Source: Episyrphus balteatus (Eukaryota; Arthropoda; Insecta; Diptera; Syrphidae). From it: a stretch of DNA of 64,000 nucleotides. The notes under the pieces were generated by a model, which worked only from the letters and a program-made list of their open reading frames with translations, was not told the origin of the DNA and did no database searches. A program made the position numbers and the translations under genes. The DNA lies in assembly GCF_945859705.1 (NCBI RefSeq), contig NC_079134.1:154973718-155037717 (forward strand). Direction: 5' to 3'. Shown in pieces: positions 47,936 to 60,574 of the stretch; positions within the stretch are counted from its first letter, which is position 1; each line of letters begins with the position of its first letter.

Positions 47936-49330
47936 AGGGAACCCGGCCGAACAGCTCTGATTTTGGTGATCTTTTTTGGCAAACGTCGGTAATTAAAAAT
48001 ACTTTAAAGTCTATAGATTAAAAATTGAAACTGTTGCCGTTTTGATTTTTTTTAATTTAATTTTAAATTTAATTGAACAAAAATATTTTAATTAAATTTC
48101 ACAAATTTACTAATGCCAAAAGATTGTCTAGACAATTAAAGGAAAACAACTATATCGGAGTGAAGGACAATTTTCCACAATTGACTTCAAACACAAAAAA
48201 ATATTTAAATACAACGGCAACACCTACAATATTTAAATACACAATTTTAAAAAGCTAGAAAATTATTCATATTTGTGAAATTAAAATTAAGTAAATGGAA
48301 GAAAGGGATTTTGAAAAAATGGTAATTTAACTCAGATTTTTGAAAAGAAATTATTGAAAAAATTTTAACATGTCCTTTTTAAAAAAAATTCATAATAGGG
48401 GTATTCACGTAAACGCGGAAAACTGTAGAACTTTCTATCGGTAGAAATGAGCTGTCAAAATTTGTATGGGAAAAATATTCCGCAAATCATAGAATTTTAT
48501 CTCACAAATTTGAAGCAGAAACCGTAGAAAAAAAAATCAGATAAACTTTGGGTGTGTTCAATCACATATCGGATAGGCTATCTGGGATCCCCGTATCTGG
48601 AATATCCTTTTGAACACTATTTATGTCTTATTATTCAGGTAACCACAAATATTTGTGCAAATTACATTTTTTTTTTATTGTTGTATAGTATTTGCAAAAT
48701 TAGCTTGACATATTTTTTTTTAATTAAACAAATTCAATTTGACGTTTAACAAACAGCTGTTTGTTTCACTTGTTTACGCAATTATTTTCTGTTGGGGTGT
48801 TCATTTAAACCGTTTGCGGAATTTTCTATATACCCTTAATATAAAATGCATTTATTTTTTTAAAATTTTTGACCATATTTATAATGATTTGAAATTATAA
48901 AAGGAAATGTCAATATGTATAATTAAAGTTTATGAAAAAAAATCAAAAAGTATTTCATTTTCGAAGAACTTTTATTAATAGAAATTTGGAAAAAAAAATG
49001 TAACTTATTTTTTTTTTTTTAAGTTCAACATTTAAATATAAAGTTAGTTTTTTTTTCATTCAATAGCCGTTTTTGTTGAAAGTTAAATAGCAAAAGTTTG
49101 AAGTTTTAATTTGCCATTGTCTTTGAGAAAATCAATTATTTCAATGCAAAAATTCAGTTTTTATCGAAAAATCAAATGAAATTGAAGGAATTTTTTAATT
49201 TTTTTTTCAAAACGGTAATAAAACAATACGGCAACATCGGCAATTTGTGACCTATAGACTTTAAAGTATATTTAGGTACCGACATTTGAAAAAAGATCAT
49301 CAAAATAAGAGCTGTTCTTCCGGGTTCCCT
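47936..49330. mobile_element. 1.4-kb TIR element (AGGGAACCCGG ends)
   Basis: AGGGAACCCGGCCGAACAGC at the left; the right end CCGGGTTCCCT with GAGCTGTTC inside mirrors it. The inverted match continues through GATC and the ACTTTAAAGT block about 70 bp in. Flanks are TA on the left and AA on the right. Internal text is shared with 36175-36420. No transposase. A direct pair GGGGT(A/G)TTCA lies at about 48398 and 48795, and a 65-bp hairpin (GTGTTCA...TGAACAC) at about 48551-48617. Confidence 0.7.
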
Positions 49331-50559
49331 AATAATTTGCTTTAGTTACTCAACCATTATAATACAAAAAATTTGACAAAATTTTTTGAAAAATCAATAG
49401 GTAATTTCGTCAATAAACCGGGACTAGGGAGGAAATATTTCTTTTTATATTTTAAAACTGCGAATAACATCGAAACCGTCACACAGTGTGCAATTTGGCA
49501 TATCTAGCGGTAATTAATTCAAAATTTGAAGTCGGGCCTAAAATTTCCGTTGTTTTCTGTGTTAGAATTCGTTAACTTTTATTGCTTCTGGTTTGCAACC
49601 CCATACCTACAATTTTTTTATCTGTTCAGGTTCATAGTGCAAAAACCAATTTTTTGATGTTTTGAAAAATCGTACATCACATTTTTACAAATTGAAAATG
49701 ACTTTTTTAGATTTTTGTTGACAAAATAAGATGTAAAGATTAAATAAAATTTTTCGATATCTTGCTTCGTATTTGAGATATAGACAGTTTAAGAAGCAAC
49801 TCCCAAAATCGTTTGCTCGATGTTGGCTCTTCCCCATCCTTTGTTGTACATTTTGTACTCGTATATCACATATTTGCAGGGCCGTACACACCATTGGGGC
49901 AAGTGGGGCGGTACCACGGGGCCCCTAACACGCCAGAGCTCCGTAAGGAGACAATGCAGAGAAGGCAACTGTTTATAAAAGTATCGAAGCAAAAAGATAA
50001 GATATTTGACATGAATCACTTCGGATACAAGAGAGACAAATTATATTTTTGAGTGAATTGGTAGCCAGCTATACATAATATTTCATCTACAAAAAAAATA
50101 TTACCTAAGGGGTCCCAAAAAAATAAATTGCTTTTTTGAGAGAAAAATTACATATATTATCTTGGGGCCCCAACAAATATTACTTGCATGATCTTAGCGA
50201 CCAACAAATGCATATTGGACAAATAGTTAGATATATAATTTTGAAAATCAATAAAATACTTGTAGAAATACATATTTAACATAATAAAAAGCAGCTTTGC
50301 ATAAAAATAGTTAAGTGTAGCTACTTTGAATCACGAATTAAGTTGCGCTAGATTGACAAAATTGCACACTGTGCGTCGCTTTTTTAATTTTCAAAATCAT
50401 AATTTTCAAAAATAAATATTTTTTTCAAAATTTTATTAAATTAAGAACTAATTTAGTTTTCGAAATTCAATGTTTTTATTTGTTTTTAAACAAAAACAGA
50501 AAACCGTATATAAAAAATCTTGTCGTTTTCGAGAAATTAATATAAAACCAAAACTCCTT
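49331..50559. other. Repeat debris, no gene seen
   Basis: CAGGGCCGTACACACCATTG at 49877 followed by GGGGCCCC-type words resembles the end of a Tip100/Zaphod-like hAT, and GGGGCCCC recurs near 50165. No partner end or target duplication could be fixed. Confidence 0.35.
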
Positions 50560-50655
50560 TTATGTTAGATAGGTACCTTTTTATTTTGTTTTTTTCTTAT
50601 CTCGACGCAACCTACACGTTTTAGCTTTTTGGCACATTCCTCCTGAATTGCCCTG
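50560..50655 (-). mobile_element. Solo end of the CAGGG-GATTCAGGAGGAAT TIR family
   Basis: The complement starts CAGGGCAATTCAGGAGGAAT next to TA and continues GTGCCAAAAAGCTAAAACGT, matching the ends of 41217-42346 over about 80 bp. No opposite end was found. Confidence 0.6.
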
Positions 50656-51587
50656 TATGTAAATCAATGCAATAATTAATTGTTTGCACTCAAAAGTTGA
50701 TGACACGAAACTAGCCAAATAAATACTTTGTTGAAAATGATTCAGTTTTTCTAAGGAAAAAAAATATTACACATACACCGTAGTGAACATCAGTTTTTAA
50801 AAGTTATTATAAATGGTTAACCATGGTTAATTCTCATACTTTTTTAGGTACTTTGTTTTATTTTCAAAACCTCTGAAAACAATAAACAAAACATTAAGAA
50901 CATTAAAAAAATAAGAAATGACAAACATTTTAAACATTTTTTTTTTTTTTTTTGAGTTTAAATTTTAATTTTTGGAAAATATTCTTTTCAAGCAATGGCA
51001 TTTGGCTTTGAGGGCCGGTTATTTGTTATTTGTTTCATTTTGTTTGAAATGCCAATCAACTGGCACGAAAAATGAAATTTGCATCGGGAAAACAAATAAA
51101 TAAAATTTTAGCAAAAAATAATAATTTCTTTGAATATAGTATTCTCAATACAAATTTTTTTAGTCATTTATAATCGATTGGTACCAATAGCATTTGTGAT
51201 TGAAATCAAATTAAAACATAACAAAATATCTATTTGAAATTTGTTTACTATACAAATTGGCTTTATTTTTTTTTTATATTGTATGATTTTTCAATTCAGA
51301 TTAGTTTACTTTGAAGTGCATCTTTGGGATATTAAAAAGAAGAGTTCCATGAATTTCTTGTAAAAAAAAAATCTGAGAAAACATTTCCACGTAAGAAGCT
51401 ACCTCAAGTTATGTTTTTTTTAACTCTTTACTTTATCCTTCTTTTAAGTCGAATTGAAGAATTTAATTAAAATTTCATCCTGAGAATTTTAAAAACTTAT
51501 ACTTACAACCTTAAAGATATGTACTGGTAAAAAATTTCTGATGAAATTTCAAAACTTATTTTGAAAATAATATTTTTTTTTTCCTAA
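50656..51587. other. Spacer, no gene seen
   Basis: AT-rich with one copy of the dispersed motif at 50766-50788; nothing else recognised. Confidence 0.45.
50766..50788 (+). repeat. Dispersed 23-bp motif, copy 6
   Basis: ATTACACATACACCGTAGTGAAC. Differences from the core are transitions. On the complementary strand it is followed by ATTTTTTTTCCTTAGAAAAACTGAATCA, a clear form of the downstream box. Confidence 0.75.
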
Positions 51588-52000
51588 TAGTCGGAGAGGC
51601 GACCGTCGAGTTACTTAGCTCATAAGGTTAGAGGTTAAAATTGGTGTCAAATGAAAGATAAATTGATACTGAAAATAAAAAAATAGGGTTGCCACTTCTA
51701 AAATGGGAACTTCCATGTGGCAACCCTATTTGAAAGGAAAAATTGTCACATAACTAATACATTCATATCTTTGTTATTTGGCCAGATAAAAGTTTTCTTT
51801 TAAATGCCAAACGAAAGTCAAAATATTAAAAAAAAATAATAAAATAATATAAAGAACGTAACCCTACAAATGTGGCAACCCCATTCAAATGAATACAACA
51901 CTGACAAAAATCTTCTTTGCAGAAAACAGTATAACTTTTTATGCACTAGAAAGCTAAACTATACGCCATATTTTAGATAATACTCCCTTCTATCTAAAAA

Positions 52001-52859
52001 ATGTCGGGTGCCACCTCGCAAATGCAGACAAGTACTCGGCAACCCTACTCAAATGCTAAAAAACGCAAAAATCACTTGTTTTTTGGCCAAAGTGTATAAT
52101 ATTTGACCGAGTTAAAGGCTGTAAAATACATCATGTTTAGCTAAGACTCTCTTCTATCTAAAAAATGTCGGGTGCCACCCCGCAAATGTAGACAAGTACT
52201 CGGCAACCCTACTCAAATGCTAAAAAACCCAAAAATCACTTGTTTTTTGGGCAAAGTGTATAATATTTGATCGAGTTAAAGACTATAAAATACATCATGT
52301 TTAGCTAAGACTCCCTTCTATCTAAAAAATGTCGGGTGCCATCCCGCAAATGTAGACAAGTACTCGGCAACCCTACTCAAATGCTAAAAAACCCAAAAAT
52401 CACTTGTTTTTTGGGCAAAGTGTATAATATTTGATCGAGTTAAAGACTATAAAATACATCATGTTTAGCTAAGACTCCCTTCTATCTAAAAAATGTCGGG
52501 TGCCACCTCGCAAATGCAGACAAGTACTCGGCAACCCTACTCAAATGCTAAAAAACCCAAAAATCACTTGTTTTTTGGGCAAAGTGTATAATATTTGATC
52601 GAGTTAAAGACTATAAAATACATCATGTTTAGCTAAGACTCCCTTCTATCTAAAAAATGTCGGGTGCCACCTCGCAAATGCAGACAAGTACTCGGCAACC
52701 CTACTCAAATGCTAAAAAACCCAAAAATCACTTGTTTTTTGGGCAAAGTGTATAATATTTGATCGAGTTAAAGGCTGTAAAATACATTATGTTTAGCTTA
52801 GACTCTCTTCTATCTAAAAAATGTCGGGTGCCACCCCACAAATGCAGACAAGTACTCGG
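52001..52859 (+). repeat. Tandem array, six 164-bp units
   Basis: Units begin ATGTCGGGTGCCACC at 52001, 52165, 52329, 52493, 52657 and 52821, exactly 164 bp apart. The last unit is cut short by the axis. Units differ by only a few bases (for example CACCTCGCAAATGCAG against CACCCCGCAAATGTAG). Confidence 0.95.
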
Positions 52860-53722
52860 CAACCCGAGTACTTGTCTGCATTTGCGGGGAGGCACCCGAC
52901 ATTTTTTAGATAGAAGAGAGTCTTAGCTAAACATGATGTATTTTACAGCCTTTAACTCGATCAAATATTATACACTTTGGCCAAAAAACAAGTGATTTTT
53001 GGGTTTTTTAGCATTTGAGTAGGGTTGCCGAGTACTTGTCTACATTTGCGGGGTGGCACCCGACATTTTTTAGATAGAAGAGAGTCTAAGCTAAACATAA
53101 TGTATTTTACAGCCTTTAACTCGATCAAATATTATACACTTTGGCCAAAAAACAAGTGATTTTTGCGTTTTTTAGCATTTGAGTAGGGTTGCCGAGTACT
53201 TGTCTGCATTTGCGAGGTGGCACCCGACATTTTTTAGATAGAAGAGAGTCTAAGCTATACAGGATGTATTTTATAGCCTTTAACTCGATCAAATATTATA
53301 CACTTTGGCCAAAAAACAAGTGGTTTCTGCGTTTTTTAGCATTTGAGTAGGGTTGCCGAGTACTTGTCTACATTTGCGGGCTGGCACCCGACATTTTTTA
53401 GATAGAAGAGAGTCTAAGCTATACAGGATGTATTTTATAGCCTTTAACTCGATCAAATATTATACACTTTGCCCAAAAAACAAGTGATTTTTGGGTTTTT
53501 TAGCATTTGAGTAGGGTTGCCGAGTACTTGTCTACATTTGCGGGGTGGCACCCGACATTTTTTAGATAGAAGAGAGTCTAAGCTAAACATAATGTATTTT
53601 ACAGCCTTTAACTCGATCAAATATTATACACTTTGGCCAAAAAACAAGTGATTTTTGCGTTTTTTAGCATTTGAGTAGGGTTGCCGAGTACTTGTCTGCA
53701 TTTGCGAGGTGGCACCCGACAT
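52860..53722 (-). repeat. Inverted tandem array, six 164-bp units
   Basis: The complementary unit starts fall at 52902, 53066, 53230, 53394, 53558 and 53722, again exactly 164 bp apart. Mirror of the array at 52001-52859. The unit variants are not in the same order as on the left, so this is not a simple copy of the whole arm. Confidence 0.95.
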
Positions 53723-54135
53723 TTTTTAAATAGAAGGGAGTATTATCTAAAATATAGTGTTTAGTTTAGCTTTCTAGTGCATAAAAAGTTATACTGTTTT
53801 GTTCAAAGAAGATTTTTGTCAGTGTTGTTTTCATTTGGATGGGGTTGCCACATTTGTAGGGTCACGTCCTTTATATTATTTTATTATTTTTTTTTTATTA
53901 TTTTGGCTTTCGTTTGGCTTTTCAAATTTTTTTTTATCTGGCCAAACAACAAAGATATGAATGTATTAGTTATGTGACAATTTTTCCTTTCAAATAGGGT
54001 TGCCACATGGAAGTTCCCATTTTAGAAGTGGCAACCCTATTTTTTTATTTTCAGTATCAATTTATCTTTCATTTGACACTAATTTTAACCTCTAACCTTA
54101 TAAGCTAAGTAACTCGACGGTCGCCGCTTGGACTA

Positions 54136-56912
54136 TAAGAAATCAAAATAATTCTTTTCACACAATTATTGCACTTTCTTGATCCTTTATGTTTGTAAGT
54201 ATTCAAAATCTTTACAAAGTACGTGACATTTACAGAAACTTGTAAATGAGTAGGAAGGTAGGTTCTCGTATATATCTTCTAAGATTTCAGTAAAGTTGTT
54301 TCAAAGTAACAATGGCAATTTGTTTTATTACACTTCGCTTGAAACAACTTATACAACAGTGTATAGGCGAGAGTGCGACAATGTCTCGACTTGTTTTAAT
54401 TACTTTTCAACAATTTTCCAAACGACTTCTTCAAATGCCTTTAGACTTATTAACAGGATACCTTGATATTATGTATATGTTCAGACAAGTAGGATAGGTA
54501 GTTGTTTTGTTTTTTCTGAATGAAAAGTTAAAGGGAATAGGTATTTCTTTTTTGATTTGTATTTGTGATAAGGAGAAGAAGAAGTAGAGATTTGAGAAGT
54601 AAAATTGTTTACTTTTTTTTTCTTGTTATTTTTGTTCTCGATCTTTTCCATTCTAAGAAATAAGAATAATCCTCAAAACTAACTTCTTTCATAATGAAAT
54701 TTCTTTTTGTCCTGTCCATTTGTCATAAAAAAATGTCCTGGTATCTTTTTTATCTCGTTGCAATATTAAATACATTTTTCACAATTTACGTCTCTTTAAC
54801 CAATTTTAATCACTTTATGAGCATTCTCAAGATATAATTTCTCCTTTTTCTCTTTTTTGTTGCAATATTTTTAATGGTTTCTCTATGAAATTTAATTTCC
54901 TTTTTTTTTACTTTCATATTATCCACAGAATAAATTGCCACTTAAGATTTTTGCAATTATTTCTTTCAAAACAATTTAAATTTATTAAGATTTTTACATT
55001 TAATTTTTTTTTTTTTCAAGTAGGATATTGGTATGTTTTGTGTACAAAATAATAAATAATTAATTTATCCCGCCATTTTTTAGTACTTGCTTTAATTTTA
55101 ATTTTTATTGTTATGAGAGGTTTTGAAAATGAAATTAAGTAAGAATTTATTGAGATTAATCATGATTTGGCCTTTTTACCAATGAAACTAGGATGTTCAC
55201 CGTGGCGTATGCGTAACTTTTTTTTCTTTGGAAAAATTCAAACATTCGTGTATTCATTTCAAAAAAGTTCAATAAATGAAAATTTAAAATTCTTTTAATT
55301 TGAAACTTGTACATTTTAGGGCTCATAATGAATTTTTTAAAAGACCAGGAAATCTTAATTTCATAATCAAAAAAGACGCACAATACCACATTGTATTTTT
55401 TTCAAACTTATTTTGGCCTCAAGAATTCGTAAATAACAGCAGTTGAAAAAAAAAGAATGGATACGTGTTCGAGATATGATTTTTGAATTTTTTTGTCGTT
55501 GTAATGTAATGTTTTTAATATAATTTTTCTTTTTCTCTTGTTTTTATTAATCCAAATATATTAATTTTCTTTTCTTTTTATTTTGTAAATTATTTACCTA
55601 GTAGTGAAAATCCCGACGACACGCTAAGAATCGCACGACGTAAAAAATCATCCTTCTGAAAAAGAAATTATTTTGTTGTTGTAAGCTCAGGAATTAAAAC
55701 CGGTTTTTTCAAAAAAAAAAAAAAAAAATTGTACACGGAGATAAAATAACCTTATCTCTCGTATATTTAATCATAATCAAGTTAAATATACCAGAAGTCA
55801 TTTTCCTGAGATGTTTTCTCTCTGTTCTTAGGTGTAAGCATGGAGATTTTCGCTCATAGTAAAAACTGGTGAAAATGCGGTTATTTTTAAAATTATCAAT
55901 TTTAAGTAAAATAGGCTTAAAATAAATTAAAAATAAGATAAAAATATCTTATATTAGTTTAGTGAAAATGAATTGGATACAATTTTTTTTTTTTACTAAT
56001 AAACACACAAATTTTAGTGATTTTTTAAGGTCACATAGGGTTTTACCTAAGTACTTCCTCTGTTTGCCTCTGTTGGGTGATAAGTTTGAATCTCAGCAAC
56101 TGTTTTCATCTAAAATAGAAATAATGAGCAGCTCTTTTCGCCAGACAAATCATTCAAAATTTATTTTGGTGTGCTGAATTTAAATCTGGAAGTCGGTTTT
56201 GAATCACTCCCAAAATGTATGATTAAATTGAAAAAAAAAGCATACAAATTTAAATTTTTTTTTCACAATTTTGTCAAACATATCGTGGTGTTTGGTCAAA
56301 ATGGATTTCAGATTCAGCATGCCAAAATATTACAGTGATATAGGTTTTTTTTCAGTTCCTAAAAGCCAATTTTTTCTGAGAGGGCGTGAAAATGGATTTT
56401 TTTTTTTGAAAATTGGTTCAGTGGTTTAGCTTTCTCTCATACAAGGTCCCACTGTACACCGCTGCCACTTGATAAATTCTAACCCAGAAAAGGCTTTTTA
56501 ATTTATCTAGCATTTTGTATTACCTCACACAAGTTTCTTGTTGTATATACATAAATACATATGTATTTTCCCAGTTCTTGAAAATCATTTTAAAGTCAAA
56601 TTTTCAAAAAAAAAAATTATTTCCAAACCATAAAATATAATCGCAATAACTTAAACTTCCATATCTATACTTTTTAAAGCCACAAAGTTTTTAATGCAAC
56701 AAACAATTTTTAGAGCCGCGAAGACATAAATAAAAGTTTTTCTTTTCCCATTGTTTAAAGAAGTACCAAAAGGAACAGATTTGTCATTTCTATGCGTAGT
56801 ATATGTAGGTATAGTAAAATTCCTAGACAACAAAACTTTGTCTCTGTTTTCATAATAAATTTTGTTCTTCCCAACCATCATCACTTTATCTTGAGACTAG
56901 AAAATGTAAATA
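54136..56912. other. No gene seen
   Basis: About 2.8 kb of AT-rich DNA with a dispersed-motif copy at 55195-55217. The frame at 54312-54497 has no recognisable domain or splice support. Confidence 0.45.
55195..55217 (-). repeat. Dispersed 23-bp motif, copy 7 (closest to consensus)
   Basis: Plus strand: GTTCACCGTGGCGTATGCG then TAAC, followed by TTTTTTTTCTTTGGAAAAATTCAAACATT. It matches the derived consensus at every fixed position and carries the downstream box. Confidence 0.85.
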
Positions 56913-57065
56913 CAGTCGAACTCCCTATAATTCGAATTTCCCTCTAAGTCGAACTTTTTCACCATTTTTAATGAACAATTTTGGAAGAAAAAATATTAAA
57001 TAAATCCCTCTAACTCGAACCGATTTTCGAGTCCCGTGAAAGTTCGACTTAGAGGGAGTCGACTG
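56913..57065. mobile_element. 153-bp TA-flanked MITE, pogo-like ends
   Basis: The ends CAGTCGAACTCCCTATAA and AGAGGGAGTCGACTG are imperfect inverted repeats, with TA on both sides (56911-56912 and 57066-57067). TIRs of the CAGTCGACTCCC type are usual in pogo-like Tc1/mariner families. Internal CCCTCTAA.TCGAA words repeat the TIR text. Confidence 0.8.
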
Positions 57066-59131
57066 TACTACAAATCACTTTCTTTTGTTCTTCTACTTAT
57101 TTTATTCAAATTATGAAAATAAATTTGCATATCAAAATTGAAAGCTTTTCACTACCTACCTACAAAAAGTATATCCAACCAACTTCTGTTTTGTTAAACA
57201 AATATTTAAAATATACATATATCTTTGTGTCTATAGGAATAATAAAAGGTAAGGACATAAACTTTATCCCAAACAAAAAAATTATAAATTCGAATCTTTG
57301 CAAATTAGCGTAAAAATGAATTTAAAATTTTAATTGCGCTCACTTGAATTTCCTGAAAAAGGATATTACACACATACAAAGTTTTTTTCTTCAATTTTTT
57401 TTTCAACTACGAGAAGTCAATAAATATTCATATACAAAAAAATTGTTCCTCAAAAATTTCAAAAATCTAATGAACCATTTCCATAGCAATTCAACCTTAA
57501 ACAAACAATTCAAAGATGATCATCAATCAAAATTGTTATGTAAGAAAGTATAGGTTTTAGATACAACCAACTGTGACGACCATATCGTCGTGCCAATGCC
57601 AAAGAAGCAGCTCATTATTTTTCAAAAACCAAAAAATTCAACCAACCAATAACTTTTTGCCAAAATAATAATCATAATGAACAAAATTGATTTTTTTTTT
57701 GTTCTTCCTTTCTTTCTCATCATTCGTGGAAAACTGCCATCATTATCCTTGATTGCTGAGCCTAGGTCTCAGTATTATAGAGAGAATTTTCCTTTTTATG
57801 TACATAGGCATAGATTGAGAGACAGAGCCTTGAGCTACATTCGATTTTATGCAACATAAAGTGGCACAGAACAAAAAAACAAAAAAGCAGAAAAAAAAAC
57901 AACTAAAATAGCTGAACCTCAGCTCTTTTGTTTTCTTGCTCGAGATCTTCGTCTAATTGTCGGATGCCTTTGCTTCTCTAGCTCCGCATTGTCTTCTCTC
58001 AAAATTGTGGAATGTTTATAGAAGAGATATTTTACTTATATAGAAACTTTATAGGTACGAGTAGCTTTAGCTTATATGGAAGCCTTCTTCTTTCTCTGTA
58101 TAGCCTCGTATCTATACAGATAATTTTCTTATTTGTTTACTCAAGGATGTTTCTATAAAAAAAAAAAAATAAGAAAATATAAACAACCCCCTGATTCATA
58201 CTCAAACAAAAAAACACTCTTCGACGACGGCTGAAGCTCCTGCTTCCAGCTTCTTATTCAGTTCGCCTTTTATTCTGATGGAATTGGTAATGGGTAGACA
58301 AACAATTATTTAGGTGGATGCCTCACATAATATCTCTATACTACTTGGCATTAGGCCGGAAATATGGATCATCTTCAAATAGATGACTTACAAAAGACAC
58401 TTTGGGGGATGAGGGTGCACATCACCCCTGTTGCTCTCTTTCAAAAAAAAAAAAACCATCGACATTGGAATGAGATAAATCCTTGTATATCTTTGCTTTT
58501 TGGAATAATTATTATTATAGTTCAAGGCAAAGAAATAAAACTTCAACCCAATATACACTTGGCACGCGTCCTTTATATGTGTTTGTATGTCTATAGTGCA
58601 TCATCATAATACAAAATGGCTTTTTATTCATGTGCCAACTTGATCTGTTTGAAAGTTTTCATGAGGTTTTTGTGTGTGTGATGCGGTGAGGTCGGTAAGA
58701 GATGATGGTTTAAGAGTAATTATACTAAAAGATATTGTATATATCCTTAAAACTTATTCACACCAAAAAATTAAACACAAGTGGGTGGTGAATGTTCAGT
58801 TTTAACGATCTAATATCATCTCGTTTAACTTCATAATATGTATCTTTGATGATAGAAAGTTTAAGGGGTTTTCGTTTTTCTTTATATAAAAGGAAAGACT
58901 ATAATTGCTTGGTTTTCTGTGCAATTTGTGTAACTCAAAAGACCTCGTGGTGAGATTTAAAACACACTGAAGAGATGTGGAAATGAAGAGGATTATGATT
59001 TAAACGAAGGTTTAAAAGAAATTTCCATTTCAGAGACTCTTATCGAAGTTTTAGAGTTTAGATATTAATAGATGTTAAGCATGTATGTATTTACATACAT
59101 ACCTAATCAAATTAAATTTATAAAAAAAAAA

Positions 59132-59153
59132 ATACTCATACGCCAGAGTGAAC
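59132..59153 (+). repeat. Dispersed 23-bp motif, copy 8
   Basis: ATACTCATACGCCAGAGTGAAC. Flanked by a long A run where other copies have the downstream box. Confidence 0.65.
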
Positions 59154-60553
59154 CTGTAAAATTACACGAAAATTCAAGGGTACATCACAAAAATTATGAG
59201 CAGGATTTTCTCTCCATCTTATTATTTCTTTATTCTTATTATTTCCTTAAGGTTTAAGGCATTAAAATACAAATTAGCGTTTTCCCAGTTCAATTTTTCA
59301 AATTAGGCGCGTCCCACCAAGAAGAGATCTCTGAGGACTCAATGTCATTTTGGAAGAGAGGAAAATAATTTTGTGGGGCAAGTTTCTCACATGAATCCAA
59401 TTTTTTTCAAATCCAACACTTCAACTGCAACTTCACACAACGGCAACTTTTCTTCATATATTAAATTGTGATAAAAAAATTATTTCAAAATAAGTTATTT
59501 CGTGAAGCAAGCTCAAAATAATACCATTTCTTTCAAATTTTCATTAAATTTTTCATGTTTTTAGCATGTTTAACCAAAATAAAAAATGAAGAAAGAGAAA
59601 GAAAATTGAGAAATTGAATCAAAAAAATTTTCGTCTCAGAAATCTCAGAAAAACAAGTGAGCACTCAGCTGAGATTTTTTGTCTTACTTACATTGTATAT
59701 CAATTCCATGAAAATGAAAATTCATATACAATGCAGATTTCAAGTCTTAGGTCCGACTTCTTAATGTAACGAAATAAAAATATAGAGGCTAATACAGAAG
59801 AAGAATTCTAGCACGTTTCGGCTTTGTTTTGATCGGTAGGTGGGCGCTTCTCAAAGGAGGACAAACATTTTAACCTAAATATTTCTTGTTTACACACTTT
59901 TATTTTCTAACCAACTTGTTTTGTAATTATTTTTTTGCTGTACGAAAAGCTTCCGCAACTATTTACAGTCAGTCAGGAAGAATCGATGTGAAATAATCGC
60001 TGAGCAATCTTCCGAAAATAGCTAACTATTTACGGACACAGTAACTACTTTTTTAAAAAACAGCCTCCTTCTAAGAAAAAGAGTTTGTAGACGTATTTTT
60101 TAAAGTTTTAATTAGGTTAATAAATGTTAATGCTGTCTCAAGTTACTTTCTACTTAAAAGAAAATGCGCATTAAAAAACTACAGCGCAAAATCTTTTTTT
60201 GAAAGTGTTATTCTTCGTGGAATTTAATGTCTATAAGCTTTTATATTTATATATCCCGTAGATAGAAAACCAAGATTATTTCCTTCAACCTAATAAACAA
60301 AAATTAAAATTCATTTTTGTCTATTTATGTTTATACAAAATTAGGAACGTTTAATTAATTAATTTTTCGCTCTTACTTGCGTTTCAATGCTTTATCTTAA
60401 TTGATCAAAGTTATTGACTAGCCCGGAAGAATTTTCTATTTCATGTATTGCTTAAATCGTCATAGATTGATTCATATATTTTCTATTAATAGTTTATATT
60501 CGTAAGAATAAAATATACAGTAAATTGTGTTAGGGAATTATATTTATAAAATA

Positions 60554-60574
60554 AGCCCTATTCTAAATAGGGCT
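60554..60574. other. Perfect 9-bp stem hairpin
   Basis: AGCCCTATT-CTA-AATAGGGCT. A second imperfect hairpin (CCCGAAAACT...AGTTTTC) follows within 40 bp, so this may be the edge of a small MITE. Confidence 0.5.

Larger units (their letters stand above)
51588..54135. mobile_element. Foldback element with 6 + 6 tandem 164-bp repeats
   Basis: The ends share GGCGACCGTCGAGTTACTTAGC, preceded by ATAGTC (left) or, in complement, ATAGTCCAAGC (right). Just inside are mirrored AGGGTTGCCAC blocks. The body consists of two head-to-head arrays of a 164-bp unit meeting at about 52859. Arms with internal tandem repeats recall FB/Galileo foldbacks. No transposase frame and no certain target duplication. Confidence 0.88.
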
